A DNA stretch of 64,000 bases from Nitrosomonas sp. (GTDB taxonomy: Bacteria; Pseudomonadota; Gammaproteobacteria; Burkholderiales; Nitrosomonadaceae), in contig JAGNZK010000005.1 of the NCBI GenBank assembly GCA_017984435.1, positions 1-64,000 of the forward strand, in the 5' to 3' direction. The notes under the pieces are model-generated. The model was given only the letters and a program-made list of their open reading frames with translations, had not been told where the DNA came from and did not search any database. Below, piece by piece: positions 49,995 to 59,769 of the stretch. The position numbers and the translations under genes were made by a program. Within the stretch, counting starts at the first letter, position 1, and every line of letters begins with the position of its first letter.

Positions 49995-50753
49995 CTAAAC
50001 ATAATAGCCTTGTAGACGATTCTCTATAAACCGGGGATTTTCACCGTTGGCAATAGCCACAAATCCATCAACCAGAATCTCTTGCATCACTACTTGCTCA
50101 TTGATAATGCTTTTTAGCTTATTGGCTACCGGCAAACAAACCAAGTTTGCCAACCCTACGCCGTATATTGTTGCAACAAAGGCAACGGCAATACCACTTC
50201 CCAAAAGATTAGGATCGGTCAAGTTCTCCATCACGTGAATTAAACCAAGAACAGCACCCAATATGCCAATTGTCGGTGCATAACCGCCAGCAGCTTCCCA
50301 AATCCGGGCGGACTGACGTTGATACGTTTCTAAAGACAGGATATCAATTTCCAGAACTTCACGTAATTTCTCAGCAGTACTTCCATCGGCAAGCAGCTGT
50401 AGGCCCTTCTTTGCAAATGGATCTTTCACGACCGACACATGTGATTCAAGTGCTAGTAGACCATCTTTTCGAGCGATATGAGACCAGTTGATGATTTGCT
50501 TGATTAAAATCTGCGGCGAGTTCACAGGCGGAAAAAATACCCATGCACTCATTTTGATTCCATTCAGAAAAACTTTGACTGGACTTTGTAATAAAACCGC
50601 TCCAATAGTGCCGCCCATCACAATTAAAAACGCTGCAGCTTGAATTAAGGAGCCCGCATGACCACCTTCAAGTACTTGTCCGCCAATGATTGCAACAAAA
50701 GCCAGCAAGATACCCATCACACTATTCAAATCCATATTTGATTTTTTATTCAT
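49995..50753 (-). CDS. motC: Flagellar stator protein MotC (MotA-like)
   Basis: A 252-residue, four-helix inner-membrane protein forming the ion channel with MotD. The family sequence is clear: MGILLAFVAIIGGQVLEGGH and GGYAPTIGILGAVLGLIHVM. It is encoded downstream of fliA (46-base gap) as in Pseudomonas, where MotCD supports swarming. No motA/motB pair is in this window. Confidence 0.93.
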   Translation of the reverse strand: MNKKSNMDLNSVMGILLAFVAIIGGQVLEGGHAGSLIQAAAFLIVMGGTIGAVLLQSPVKVFLNGIKMSAWVFFPPVNSPQILIKQIINWSHIARKDGLLALESHVSVVKDPFAKKGLQLLADGSTAEKLREVLEIDILSLETYQRQSARIWEAAGGYAPTIGILGAVLGLIHVMENLTDPNLLGSGIAVAFVATIYGVGLANLVCLPVANKLKSIINEQVVMQEILVDGFVAIANGENPRFIENRLQGYYV

Positions 50754-50799
50754 CGAAGAATCTCTTAATCACAATGAATAATCTATAGATAATAGCATC

Positions 50800-51516
50800 T
50801 CAAGAATTTCTTAAACGGCTGCGTAAACGCGCGACTGCTTGCGTATGTAGCTGACAAACCCGCGACTCGCTCACGCCAAGCACTTCACCAATTTCTCTTA
50901 AATTCATTTCTTGCTCATAATGCATCCCCATCACATGTTTTTCTCGGGGAGGAAGATTATCAATGGCAGCAATCAATTGACTTCTAAAATTCTGATCCAG
51001 CAGTGCATTCAGTGGATCCCCTTCAGAATCGACCAACAAACGATCCAAAAATGGTTCTTCATCATCTTGTTGAAAATCTTCGTAATAAATCAATTGAGCG
51101 CCGCGTGCACTTTGCAATGTCTCATGATATTCATCAAGAGACATCTCCAGTTCTCCCGCCAAGTCTAGTTCACTCGGCGCACAGCCATGACGCTGTTCCA
51201 ACAAATTGACCGCAGCTTCTATCCGGCGCATTTTTTTTCGCAAGCTCCGTGGTAACCAATCGGCTTCACGTAACTCATCCAAAATAGAACCTCGTATGCG
51301 TTGCGCCGCATAACTCTCAAATTGCCGGCCATATGAACCTTCATAGCGATTGATCGCATCCAGCAAACCAATCATACCGGCTTGAATAAGATCATCAACC
51401 TGCACACTCGCCGGTAATCGGGTCATCATGTGATAAGCGATGCGTTTCACCAGTGGTGTGAATTCAGTCACAAACTGTTCTTTATCAATCGTTTTAGTTC
51501 CAGTCGCAGTATACAT
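50800..51516 (-). CDS. fliA: Flagellar sigma factor FliA (sigma-28)
   Basis: Sigma factor for late flagellar genes. The 238 residues have region 2 (ASVQVDDLIQAGMIGLLDAI), region 3 (LELDLAGELEMSLDEYHE-like part) and region 4 (LREIGEVLGVSESRVCQLH). Its sites are recognised upstream of fliC and flgM in the same window, and its antagonist FlgM is encoded at 48387. It starts six bases after the flhG stop. Confidence 0.96.
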   Translation of the reverse strand: MYTATGTKTIDKEQFVTEFTPLVKRIAYHMMTRLPASVQVDDLIQAGMIGLLDAINRYEGSYGRQFESYAAQRIRGSILDELREADWLPRSLRKKMRRIEAAVNLLEQRHGCAPSELDLAGELEMSLDEYHETLQSARGAQLIYYEDFQQDDEEPFLDRLLVDSEGDPLNALLDQNFRSQLIAAIDNLPPREKHVMGMHYEQEMNLREIGEVLGVSESRVCQLHTQAVARLRSRLRNS

Positions 51517-51522
51517 AATTAA

Positions 51523-52419
51523 TTACACCGTAAAATTGGCCATACTAAGATGACTTGTTCGAATCAACCGTTGCATAAAATTATCAATTCCCCCGTTATA
51601 CTTATCCGGACATGAAGAGCGAAAAATATCATGGGATAATTGCCTAAAACACATGGCAGCCGGCGAATCCGGAAATGCATCAACAACAGATTTACACAAC
51701 TGAGTGGCGCTGCGTAATTTCTCATCGCTTTGGATATAACCAATAAATTCAAGTGTTACAGAAAGATATTGGCGTGCCACCTTGTATAAATTCTGGTAAA
51801 TGGCAAATGATTCTGTTTCTGAATTCACTTTATTCACCAGAATGAGAAAGTGTTGTTTGGCATATTCCTGACTCAAGATCTTAATCAGCGCATAAGCACC
51901 GGTCAGCGAAGCGGCTGATCCTGAAATTACGATTATCACTTGCTCTGAAGCCAAACTTAAAGGCAGAACATGCGTAGCCCCAGACATCGCGGTATCAATC
52001 AGTACAATATCCACAGTTTCCGTCAGCTCTGAGAAACTCTTAATAAGCCAATTCTGTTCATGCGAATTTAACTTATTTAATGTATGGATACCCCGCATAG
52101 CAGATAATATGGTTATATTCTCAGGGCCTTGCAGAAGAACCTGGTTTAACTTTTTGTCCTTGTTGATCACGTGAAGTAAATCGAAGCGGGCTTGCAAACC
52201 TAAGTTGGTGCAAATACTGTTATGGCATGGATTTTCATCAATCAGTAACACACGCTGACCATTCTTAGCCAATGCTGTAGCAAGATTTACCGCAACACTG
52301 GTTTTTCCTACCCGCGTTGTTCCACCAGCAATAGTAAAAACACGTGCAGAATCAGCAGCTCGGAATGACACTAAGTTACGCAAACCGGCGGCCTGATCTT
52401 GTAAGATCATCTTAGTCAT
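51523..52419 (-). CDS. flhG: Flagellar number regulator FlhG (FleN, MinD-like ATPase)
   Basis: A P-loop ATPase that limits the number of flagella and counteracts FlhF. The deviant Walker A is GGTTRVGKTSVAVNLA, and the later blocks VLIDTAMSG and LLIDENPCHNS are in place. The start at ATG 52419 overlaps the flhF end by eight bases; an ATG nine codons earlier is possible. The 298-residue length is normal. Confidence 0.93.
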   Translation of the reverse strand: MTKMILQDQAAGLRNLVSFRAADSARVFTIAGGTTRVGKTSVAVNLATALAKNGQRVLLIDENPCHNSICTNLGLQARFDLLHVINKDKKLNQVLLQGPENITILSAMRGIHTLNKLNSHEQNWLIKSFSELTETVDIVLIDTAMSGATHVLPLSLASEQVIIVISGSAASLTGAYALIKILSQEYAKQHFLILVNKVNSETESFAIYQNLYKVARQYLSVTLEFIGYIQSDEKLRSATQLCKSVVDAFPDSPAAMCFRQLSHDIFRSSCPDKYNGGIDNFMQRLIRTSHLSMANFTV

Positions 52420-53689
52420 AATGGAATCCTGCAAATGACTTCTCACCCGAGCGCGAAGGCTCTACGCCATCCTTACTCGCCATAATCAATGCAAACTCCG
52501 CATCCTGCAAAGTAAACGCGGAATCTCCCGGAGACGATTTAAAAATACGATGTAACAAATAGCGGGGATCAGCTGCATGAATATCTTCCGGAACCTTTTG
52601 TCCGTTCGCCACATAATGCAGCATTAATTTTCTACGAATAACCGCATCCAGCGCCACACCAAGGCTTGCTGCTTCATCGACCTTAGTGATAATGCAGCCA
52701 TAAATACCGTTCTTCTGATAAGCGGAAATCACTTCATCCAGCGTTTTTCCATTGGATGCAGCACTCAACACAAGCATACGTTTTACATCTGCACCACAGT
52801 TACTCAGCATCGCAATCTGTTGTGCCACCATGTGATCACGCTGACTCATGCCCACGGTATCAATCAACACCATGTGCTTGTTTTTCAGCTCTGACAGCGT
52901 AAGCTGCAAGTCTTCCATATCTTTGATAGTGCGAACTGGAACACCTAATAATTGTCCGTAAATCCTGAGTTGCTCATGGCCGCCGATACGATAGCTATCG
53001 GTAGTCAGCAATGCCACCTTGTCGGCACCATGCCTGATGACACATCGCGCTGCCAGCTTCGCAGTGGTCGTGGTTTTTCCAACACCCGTAGGGCCAATCA
53101 ATGCATAGACGCCGCCTTTCTCCACCATCTCATCGCTGACAACCGTGTGCAGATTAAAAGCCAAAGCAGACATCGCTTGTTTCAAACTCTGTTCATAATC
53201 AAAGTCCGCTGTTAATTTATCAACAAGACGGCGCGATAACGAGGGGCTAAAACCAGCATCCAGCATAGCGCGTAATATTTTCACTTTTTCCGGTCTGCGT
53301 TGTGTGAAGTTTCCCCATGCAACCGTGGCCAATTGGTCTTCCAGCGTGCTTTTCATGGCATGTATTTCTGCAATGATGTCATGCGCTAATGACGCAGACA
53401 TGACACCATGAGATGTTTTCTGAGTTTCTACAGGCTCATTGGCTAAAGACAACAGCTTTGAATATGATTCTGCCGCAACTGGTTCTTTAGTATGCTCATA
53501 ATGAGGAAGGCCGGGTGCCGCTGGCGGTGTCTCCACAAGATTGGATATATCGGAGTCGGCCAGTGCCATGATTTCCACACCGTCTTTCGTTTTTCTATTT
53601 GACAGGATCACCGCATCAACACCGAGATCTTCTTTAACCTGACGCAGTGCCTCTTTTGATGTGGAAGCAATATACCTTTTTACTTTCAT
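52412..53689 (-). CDS. flhF: Flagellar biosynthesis GTPase FlhF
   Basis: SRP-type GTPase that places the flagellum, often at the pole. The N-terminal B domain (MKVKRYIASTSKEALRQVKE) leads through a linker to the N-G domain, with GPTGVGKTTTTAKLAARC, VLIDTVGMSQRD and ITKVDEAASLG. The 425 residues are normal. It overlaps flhA by four bases (ATGA). Presence of flhF plus flhG suggests controlled, possibly polar, flagellation. Confidence 0.95.
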   Translation of the reverse strand: MKVKRYIASTSKEALRQVKEDLGVDAVILSNRKTKDGVEIMALADSDISNLVETPPAAPGLPHYEHTKEPVAAESYSKLLSLANEPVETQKTSHGVMSASLAHDIIAEIHAMKSTLEDQLATVAWGNFTQRRPEKVKILRAMLDAGFSPSLSRRLVDKLTADFDYEQSLKQAMSALAFNLHTVVSDEMVEKGGVYALIGPTGVGKTTTTAKLAARCVIRHGADKVALLTTDSYRIGGHEQLRIYGQLLGVPVRTIKDMEDLQLTLSELKNKHMVLIDTVGMSQRDHMVAQQIAMLSNCGADVKRMLVLSAASNGKTLDEVISAYQKNGIYGCIITKVDEAASLGVALDAVIRRKLMLHYVANGQKVPEDIHAADPRYLLHRIFKSSPGDSAFTLQDAEFALIMASKDGVEPSRSGEKSFAGFHYD

Positions 53690-55770
53690 TTGTTACCCCC
53701 AATAACGGAAGTGATTTTGATTTTTCTTGAATCTGGAATTTCTGAATGGGAAAGCACCCTTAACTGTGGCAATGCACGCCGTAAAAACTTTGCCAGCAAG
53801 AAACGAATGACGCCTGGCACCAACAAAACGATCGGCAAGCCTAGTTTCTCTTGATGCTGCGCCGCGTTACGAGCTTCTTTTAGCAAAGTATCCGCAAGTC
53901 CGGGTTCTATACCAACTCCTCCCTGTGCGCCTCCCGTTTGCATGACTTGGATGAGTATATTTTCCAGCTCATGATGCAAGCTCATCACCTGTAACTCTGT
54001 ACCCGCAGGAAAGTATTGCTCTACGATTGCGCGACCTAAGGCATTCCTGACTATGGCGGTTAATTCGGTGGCATCCTGTATTTGTAGCGCATGTTCAGTC
54101 AACACATCGATGATGGTGCGCATATCACGAATATGCACACTCTCTTCCAGTAAGTTATGCAACACTTTCTGTACCGCAGACAATGGCAATAACTTGGGAA
54201 TCAGATCTTCAATCAGTTTTGGCGTTTGCGTACTCAAATGATCCAGGAGTTTTTGCAGCTCTTGTCGACCTAACAACTCGGCAGCATGTGAATGAATCAA
54301 ATGGTTAATATGCGTGGTAACCACGGTACTGGCATCCACAACGGTGTAGCCGTTTGTCTGTGCTTGTTCCCGCAGCGCAGCCTCAATCCATACGGCCGGA
54401 AGTCCAAATGCCGGATCACTGGTCACGGTGCCGGGCAACTGCATGGTCACTCGCCCTGGATTGATGGCCAGATACATCCCTGAGTAGGATTCTCCTTGAC
54501 CGATGACTGAGCCTTTTAGCGTGATGCGATAAGCATTGGGGCGTAATTCGAGATTATCCCGAATGTGTACAACTGGCGGTAAGAAACCAATTTCCTGCGC
54601 AAATTTTCTACGTATGCCATTAATTCTTTTTAACAAATCTCCCTGTTGGGCTTTATCGACCAATGGAATCAAACGATAACCAACCTCCAGCCCCAGAGTA
54701 TCAATCGGCGTGACATCATCCCAGCTTGCATCCACTTTCTCGACCGTAGGAATAGGCGGAGCAACGGATTCAACCAATTGAGTGCTTGTGCCTTTTAGCT
54801 TCATGTAAGCGATTGCACCTAAGATGGCTGCAATGAGCAAAAATACAAAATTAGGCATGCCAGGAATCAGTCCCATGATGCCCATAATGCCGGCGGTGAT
54901 CACTAGTACTTGCGGTTGATTAAATAATTGACTTACAACCTGTTCACCCAGATCTTCATCCGTAGTAACCCGGCTCACCACCAAACCGGCGGCTGTTGAA
55001 ATAATGAGTGCAGGAATTTGTCCCACCAAGCCATCACCAATTGTCAACATCGTATAATTCTTGGCTGCTGCGCCCATTTCCATATCATGCTGCAGTACGC
55101 CGACAATCAACCCGCCGATAATGGTAATCAGCATAATCAATATGCCGGCAATGGCATCACCGCGCACAAACTTGCTGGCACCATCCATTGATCCATAAAA
55201 ATCCGCTTCTTGTGAGATATTAGCTCTGCGTTTACGCGCTTCATCCTCACCGATCAAGCCAGCATTCAAGTCGGCATCAATCGCCATTTGCTTACCGGGC
55301 ATGGCATCCAACGTAAAACGCGCGCTCACCTCTGCAATACGCCCGGCACCTTTTGTAATTACCACAAAATTGATAATGACCAGAATAATGAACACAATCA
55401 AACCAACCGCATAATTACCACCAACCAGAAAGTGTCCGAAAGCTTCAATCACTTTTCCGGCCGCATCCGGACCGGTATGCCCTTCCAGCAATACCACACG
55501 GGTCGAAGCAATATTGAGCGACAGTCTTAATAGCGTTGTGATCAGCAGTATGGTTGGGAAAACCGCAAAATCAAGCGGATTTCTAGTGTAAAGACTCACC
55601 ATCAGCACGATAATGGACACCGCAATATTGAAGGTAAACAACAAATCCAGTACGAACGGTGGCAAAGGCAACACCATCATAGCCAGAATCATAATAATCA
55701 ATATCGGACCGGCAAGTGCCCTGAAATTATTAGTATCGATTAAAGATGATAAGGTAGCTGTATTATTCAT
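53686..55770 (-). CDS. flhA: Flagellar export gate protein FlhA
   Basis: Proton-linked gate of the flagellar type III export apparatus. Eight hydrophobic helices are found in residues 1-330, with the FHIPEP-type cytoplasmic signature region VTKGAGRIAEVSARFTLDAM and DADLNAGLIGEDEA, followed by the large cytoplasmic docking domain. The 694 residues are normal. It lies 66 bases after flhB and overlaps flhF. Confidence 0.97.
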   Translation of the reverse strand: MNNTATLSSLIDTNNFRALAGPILIIMILAMMVLPLPPFVLDLLFTFNIAVSIIVLMVSLYTRNPLDFAVFPTILLITTLLRLSLNIASTRVVLLEGHTGPDAAGKVIEAFGHFLVGGNYAVGLIVFIILVIINFVVITKGAGRIAEVSARFTLDAMPGKQMAIDADLNAGLIGEDEARKRRANISQEADFYGSMDGASKFVRGDAIAGILIMLITIIGGLIVGVLQHDMEMGAAAKNYTMLTIGDGLVGQIPALIISTAAGLVVSRVTTDEDLGEQVVSQLFNQPQVLVITAGIMGIMGLIPGMPNFVFLLIAAILGAIAYMKLKGTSTQLVESVAPPIPTVEKVDASWDDVTPIDTLGLEVGYRLIPLVDKAQQGDLLKRINGIRRKFAQEIGFLPPVVHIRDNLELRPNAYRITLKGSVIGQGESYSGMYLAINPGRVTMQLPGTVTSDPAFGLPAVWIEAALREQAQTNGYTVVDASTVVTTHINHLIHSHAAELLGRQELQKLLDHLSTQTPKLIEDLIPKLLPLSAVQKVLHNLLEESVHIRDMRTIIDVLTEHALQIQDATELTAIVRNALGRAIVEQYFPAGTELQVMSLHHELENILIQVMQTGGAQGGVGIEPGLADTLLKEARNAAQHQEKLGLPIVLLVPGVIRFLLAKFLRRALPQLRVLSHSEIPDSRKIKITSVIGGNK

Positions 55771-55836
55771 AGCGTTTGCAATTAAGCGCCTATACTGAGA
55801 AATCGGTTAATAAGTGACTCATCGCATTTGTGTTCA

Positions 55837-56979
55837 TTAAACAGCATGTTTGGGTTGATCCAGTCCATCAGGAACCGGCACATCAGCCGGTGGCACGGGC
55901 GCATTACCACCGTATTCGTTATAACGTCTGAGTTGAAATACATACGCCAACACTTCAGCCACTGCGGTATAGAGTTTTTCAGGTATTTCACTCTCCAATT
56001 CAGCGTGGTAATACAAAGCACGCGCAAGCGGCGGCGCTTCCAGAATCGGCACACGATGCTCTTCCGCCATTTCACGGATACGTGCGGCTAGCAGATGTAC
56101 GCCTTTTGCAACCACTGTAGGCGCCCGCATGGTTTCACTTTTATACTTGAGCGCCACGGCATAATGCGTCGGGTTAGTTACAATGACGTCTGCGTTAGGT
56201 ATCTCAGCCATCATGCGGCGACGTGCAGCTTCACGTTGCAAACCACGAATGCGGGCTTTCACAAAAGGATCGCCTTCGTCTTCTTTATGTTCCTTGCGTA
56301 TCTCTTCCTTAGTCATGCGCAGTTGCTTTGCATGCTCCCAAAGCTGAAATGGCACATCGATCACAGCAATCAATGCCATCGCGCCCACAGTCAGTAGAAA
56401 ACTCATCGCCAAATATTCGCCAGTTTGACTGATTCCGGAATCCACCGGCACCGTCAATAACGCCATCACTTCTTCTTTGTTGTGCCAAATAATCAGCACT
56501 GCTACACCGCCGATCACAATGGTTTTAGCGATTGCTTTTACCAGCTCAACCAAGCTGCGCATTGAGAATATTCTGCCAAAACCTTTAATGGGATTGATAC
56601 GATCGAACTTGGGCATCAGTGCTTTGGCGCTGATCATCCAACCGCTTAATAGCATGGGTGCGAAAAACGCTACGATAATTAGCAAAAGAAGTAAGGGAGC
56701 AATTGCAATTAAACCCTCCAGCGCAAGCTCATAGAAACGAATCAGCATCAAATCAGGTTGAAACGCCAACTCCCGTTCCAATTGCATGCCTACTTTCATG
56801 ATTCTCAGGAGCTTATCCATCAGATCGGCACCCAAAAACACCATGCCGGCGGCAGCCACCATTAATAAGGCAAATGTCGTCAATTCTTGAGAACGTGCAA
56901 CCTGCCCTTCCTCTCGCGCTTTCTCAATGCGCTTGGGCGTCGCCGGTTCTGTACGTTCTAGATCACTTTCTTCAGACAT
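55837..56979 (-). CDS. flhB: Flagellar export switch protein FlhB
   Basis: Switches export from hook to filament substrates. The start at 56979 (MSEESDLERTEPATPKRIEK) matches the family and has TTTGGAG upstream; a longer frame to 57057 does not. Four transmembrane helices precede the autocleavage motif N269-P-T-H272, at the same residue number as in E. coli. The 380-residue protein is complete. A second copy of its C-terminal domain is encoded at 23429-23752. Confidence 0.96.
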   Translation of the reverse strand: MSEESDLERTEPATPKRIEKAREEGQVARSQELTTFALLMVAAAGMVFLGADLMDKLLRIMKVGMQLERELAFQPDLMLIRFYELALEGLIAIAPLLLLLIIVAFFAPMLLSGWMISAKALMPKFDRINPIKGFGRIFSMRSLVELVKAIAKTIVIGGVAVLIIWHNKEEVMALLTVPVDSGISQTGEYLAMSFLLTVGAMALIAVIDVPFQLWEHAKQLRMTKEEIRKEHKEDEGDPFVKARIRGLQREAARRRMMAEIPNADVIVTNPTHYAVALKYKSETMRAPTVVAKGVHLLAARIREMAEEHRVPILEAPPLARALYYHAELESEIPEKLYTAVAEVLAYVFQLRRYNEYGGNAPVPPADVPVPDGLDQPKHAV

Positions 56980-57271
56980 GACAAACTCCAAATTGCTTAC
57001 AAATGAATTATCATGGTGGTTGCCCTGATCTGATACTAAGAACAAACAAGGAATCATCCCCTTTATTCATGCAATGTTGGAGAAAGCCGCCTACTGCAAT
57101 TTCTATCAATAGATTAGGGCGTAATAATCTATTAAATGCCTTATCTTGAGCACCCCGAGAAGTCTCTAAATAACCCGCATTTATGATTTCGGATACAGTG
57201 AAGAATCAAACCTTATCGATCCCTCGCCACGTTCGAAATCACAGCTGATTAACCGTTGATTGAACGAGAAT

Positions 57272-59665
57272 ATGCAGTCTACTTTACGTTTCATCTGTTA
57301 CTTCCTGGCAACAAGCCTATTAATCGCCTGTTTATTCATTATCACAACCGGATTACTGCTGCGTGGCAGCTTGCCGCAATATGATGGAGAAACGGTTTTA
57401 TCCGGATTATCTTCCTCAGTATCGATCGACAGAGATACGCTCGGCAGCGTCACTTTTACCGGTCAGGATCGTCTGGATCTGGCAATGGCGATGGGCTACG
57501 TGCATGCGCAAGAGCGTTTCTTTGAAATGGACTTAATGCGCCGGCAGGCTGCCGGTGAACTGGCGAAATTATTGGGTAGCGGTTTGATCACCCATGATCG
57601 CAAAGCGCGGCAATTTCGTATGCGATCACGCGCTTCAGCAGTATTGCAGCAACTCCCGGCTGAGCAACTGCAATTACTCGATGCGTATCGGATCGGCGTC
57701 AATCAAGGCATGCAAGCACTGGCTGTACGCCCTTTTCCGTATTTGCTAACGCAAACCCAACCAGCCGCGTGGCGCAATGAAGACAGCATTCTGGTGATTT
57801 ACGCGATGTTTTTTACTCTGAATGAAGCAAATATTTCTCGTGAACTGAAACTATCCAGCATGCGCGCAGCATTGCCCGATGCAGTTTATCAATTTCTGAC
57901 AACACCTGCCGGCAGTTGGGATGCACCGTTGATGGATGAACCGTTTGCATTGCCGGAACTGCCATCAGCCGCTGACATTAATCTGCAAGCATTGGATGAG
58001 CACTTATTCAAAGACGATCATTTAACCGCGGAGCATTCGCCCGGAAGCAACAGTTTCGCGGTTTCCGGTGCCTTGGCGGATGGCGCTGCCTTGGTAGCTA
58101 ATGACATGCATCTGACATTGCGAGTGCCCAATCTATGGTTTCGCACACGTCTCATTTATCCTTCCGCAACGTCATCCGGTCATCATGACATCAGCGGCAT
58201 CAGTTTACCGGGCGTCCCTTCGATCATCATCGGATCCAACCGCCATATTGCCTGGAGCTTCACCAACAGCCACGGCGATTTCGCCGACTGGGTACGAGTA
58301 AAAATCGATGAAAAAGATAACACACGCTATTTCGGTGCAACAGGCTGGAAACCGCTTAATATCATTCAGGAAACGATCCATGTTCGCGATGCCCCGGATG
58401 AAATACTCACGATTTCTGAAACCGAATGGGGCCCCATCATGGCACAGGATCATGATGAAACCCCATTGGCGCTAGTCTGGACAGCACTGCAACCCGAAGC
58501 CATCAATCTAAAGCTGATTGAATTGGAACACACACAAACAACCGGACAAGCGGCAAGAATCGCACAACTGGCAGGCATGCCGGTACAGAATTTTATCGTC
58601 GGTGATCGCACTGGCAACATCAGTTGGACGCTCGCAGGGCGCATCCCGGCTCGATCCGGCAATTATGATCCGCAAGTCCCCGTCGACTGGACACCCCCTG
58701 ATACCGGCTGGAACGGTTGGTTGGATGTCGAGCAATATCCACTGATCAACAATCCGGTTTCACAACGATTATGGTCCGCGAACTCGCGCGCCGTCTCGGG
58801 TAATCAGCTTGCACTTCTGGGCAATGGCGGCTATGACCTGGGCGCGCGAGCCACGCAAATCCGCGACAGCTTATTGGTACGCGACCAATTTACCGTTGCC
58901 GATATGCAAGCCATCCAACTGGATTATCGCGCATTGTTATTAACGCACTGGTATCAATTACTGAAAATCACATTGGAATCGACTGACGGTAACTTACCAT
59001 GGGTTGCCGCGCTGAAAACTGCGTTAGATGATTGGGATGGACAAGCCTCGGCGAATTCTGTCGCCTATCGTACAGTACGCACGTATCGCTATGAAGTGAT
59101 GGAAACCGTGTTAAACGGCTTTGCCGCGCAGGTACGACAACAGGATGCAACTTTTAAGCTTCCCAGACTCAGCCAGGCAGAATGGATTGTATGGCAATTA
59201 CTTGAGCGCCAACCTCACCACCTGCTACCACTACCATACAAAAATTGGGAAGAACTGCTGAATCGTAGTGCACAAAATATTGCAGCACAACTACAACGAA
59301 ACGGCGGAATTACTGAACGCAACTGGGGCGAATACAACGCTGCACGAATCAGGCACCCACTAAGCCAGAAACTACCCGCATGGATTGCACAATGGCTGGA
59401 TATGCCGAATGATCCGTTGCCCGGTGATCACAACATGCCGCGCGTCCAATCCCCTGATTTTGGCGCTTCACAGCGCTCAGCCGTAGCACCTGGCCAAGAA
59501 GAACAAGGTTATCTGGACATGCCGGGTGGACAAAGTGGACATCCGCTATCACCTTATTATGGCAGCGGTCATGCCAATTGGGTTAGCGGAAAACCGACGC
59601 CGTTTCTCCCCGGTGCACCTGAAAAGCAAATGAAGTTTATTCCCATCAGTTCGCAATCGAACTGA
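57272..59665 (+). CDS. Penicillin-acylase-family hydrolase (Ntn fold)
   Basis: A 797-residue protein with an N-terminal hydrophobic segment (about 8-30) for export. QERFFEMDLMRRQAAGELA is a hallmark of the alpha chain. The autocatalytic site is SPGSNSFAVSG: cleavage between Gly and Ser should free the nucleophile Ser259 at the start of the beta chain. Relatives hydrolyse beta-lactam side chains or acyl-homoserine lactones; the substrate here cannot be told from sequence. I start at the ATG 57272 rather than a TTG 12 bases earlier. It is divergent from flhB and not part of the flagellar set. Confidence 0.9.
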   Translation: MQSTLRFICYFLATSLLIACLFIITTGLLLRGSLPQYDGETVLSGLSSSVSIDRDTLGSVTFTGQDRLDLAMAMGYVHAQERFFEMDLMRRQAAGELAKLLGSGLITHDRKARQFRMRSRASAVLQQLPAEQLQLLDAYRIGVNQGMQALAVRPFPYLLTQTQPAAWRNEDSILVIYAMFFTLNEANISRELKLSSMRAALPDAVYQFLTTPAGSWDAPLMDEPFALPELPSAADINLQALDEHLFKDDHLTAEHSPGSNSFAVSGALADGAALVANDMHLTLRVPNLWFRTRLIYPSATSSGHHDISGISLPGVPSIIIGSNRHIAWSFTNSHGDFADWVRVKIDEKDNTRYFGATGWKPLNIIQETIHVRDAPDEILTISETEWGPIMAQDHDETPLALVWTALQPEAINLKLIELEHTQTTGQAARIAQLAGMPVQNFIVGDRTGNISWTLAGRIPARSGNYDPQVPVDWTPPDTGWNGWLDVEQYPLINNPVSQRLWSANSRAVSGNQLALLGNGGYDLGARATQIRDSLLVRDQFTVADMQAIQLDYRALLLTHWYQLLKITLESTDGNLPWVAALKTALDDWDGQASANSVAYRTVRTYRYEVMETVLNGFAAQVRQQDATFKLPRLSQAEWIVWQLLERQPHHLLPLPYKNWEELLNRSAQNIAAQLQRNGGITERNWGEYNAARIRHPLSQKLPAWIAQWLDMPNDPLPGDHNMPRVQSPDFGASQRSAVAPGQEEQGYLDMPGGQSGHPLSPYYGSGHANWVSGKPTPFLPGAPEKQMKFIPISSQSN

Positions 59666-59769
59666 TGACCTATGAATCCACTTGATAGATAAGAAATAGG
59701 AATCATAAAAAGGCTGTTTAGCTTCGCTGCAAAGCAAATCCAGAATATATTTGATTATGATTGTCCGAT

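Noticed and set aside
57027-57039. 13-base GATCTGATACTAA shared with 365-377
   Set aside because: The match does not extend on either side and the surroundings differ, so chance is a sufficient explanation.
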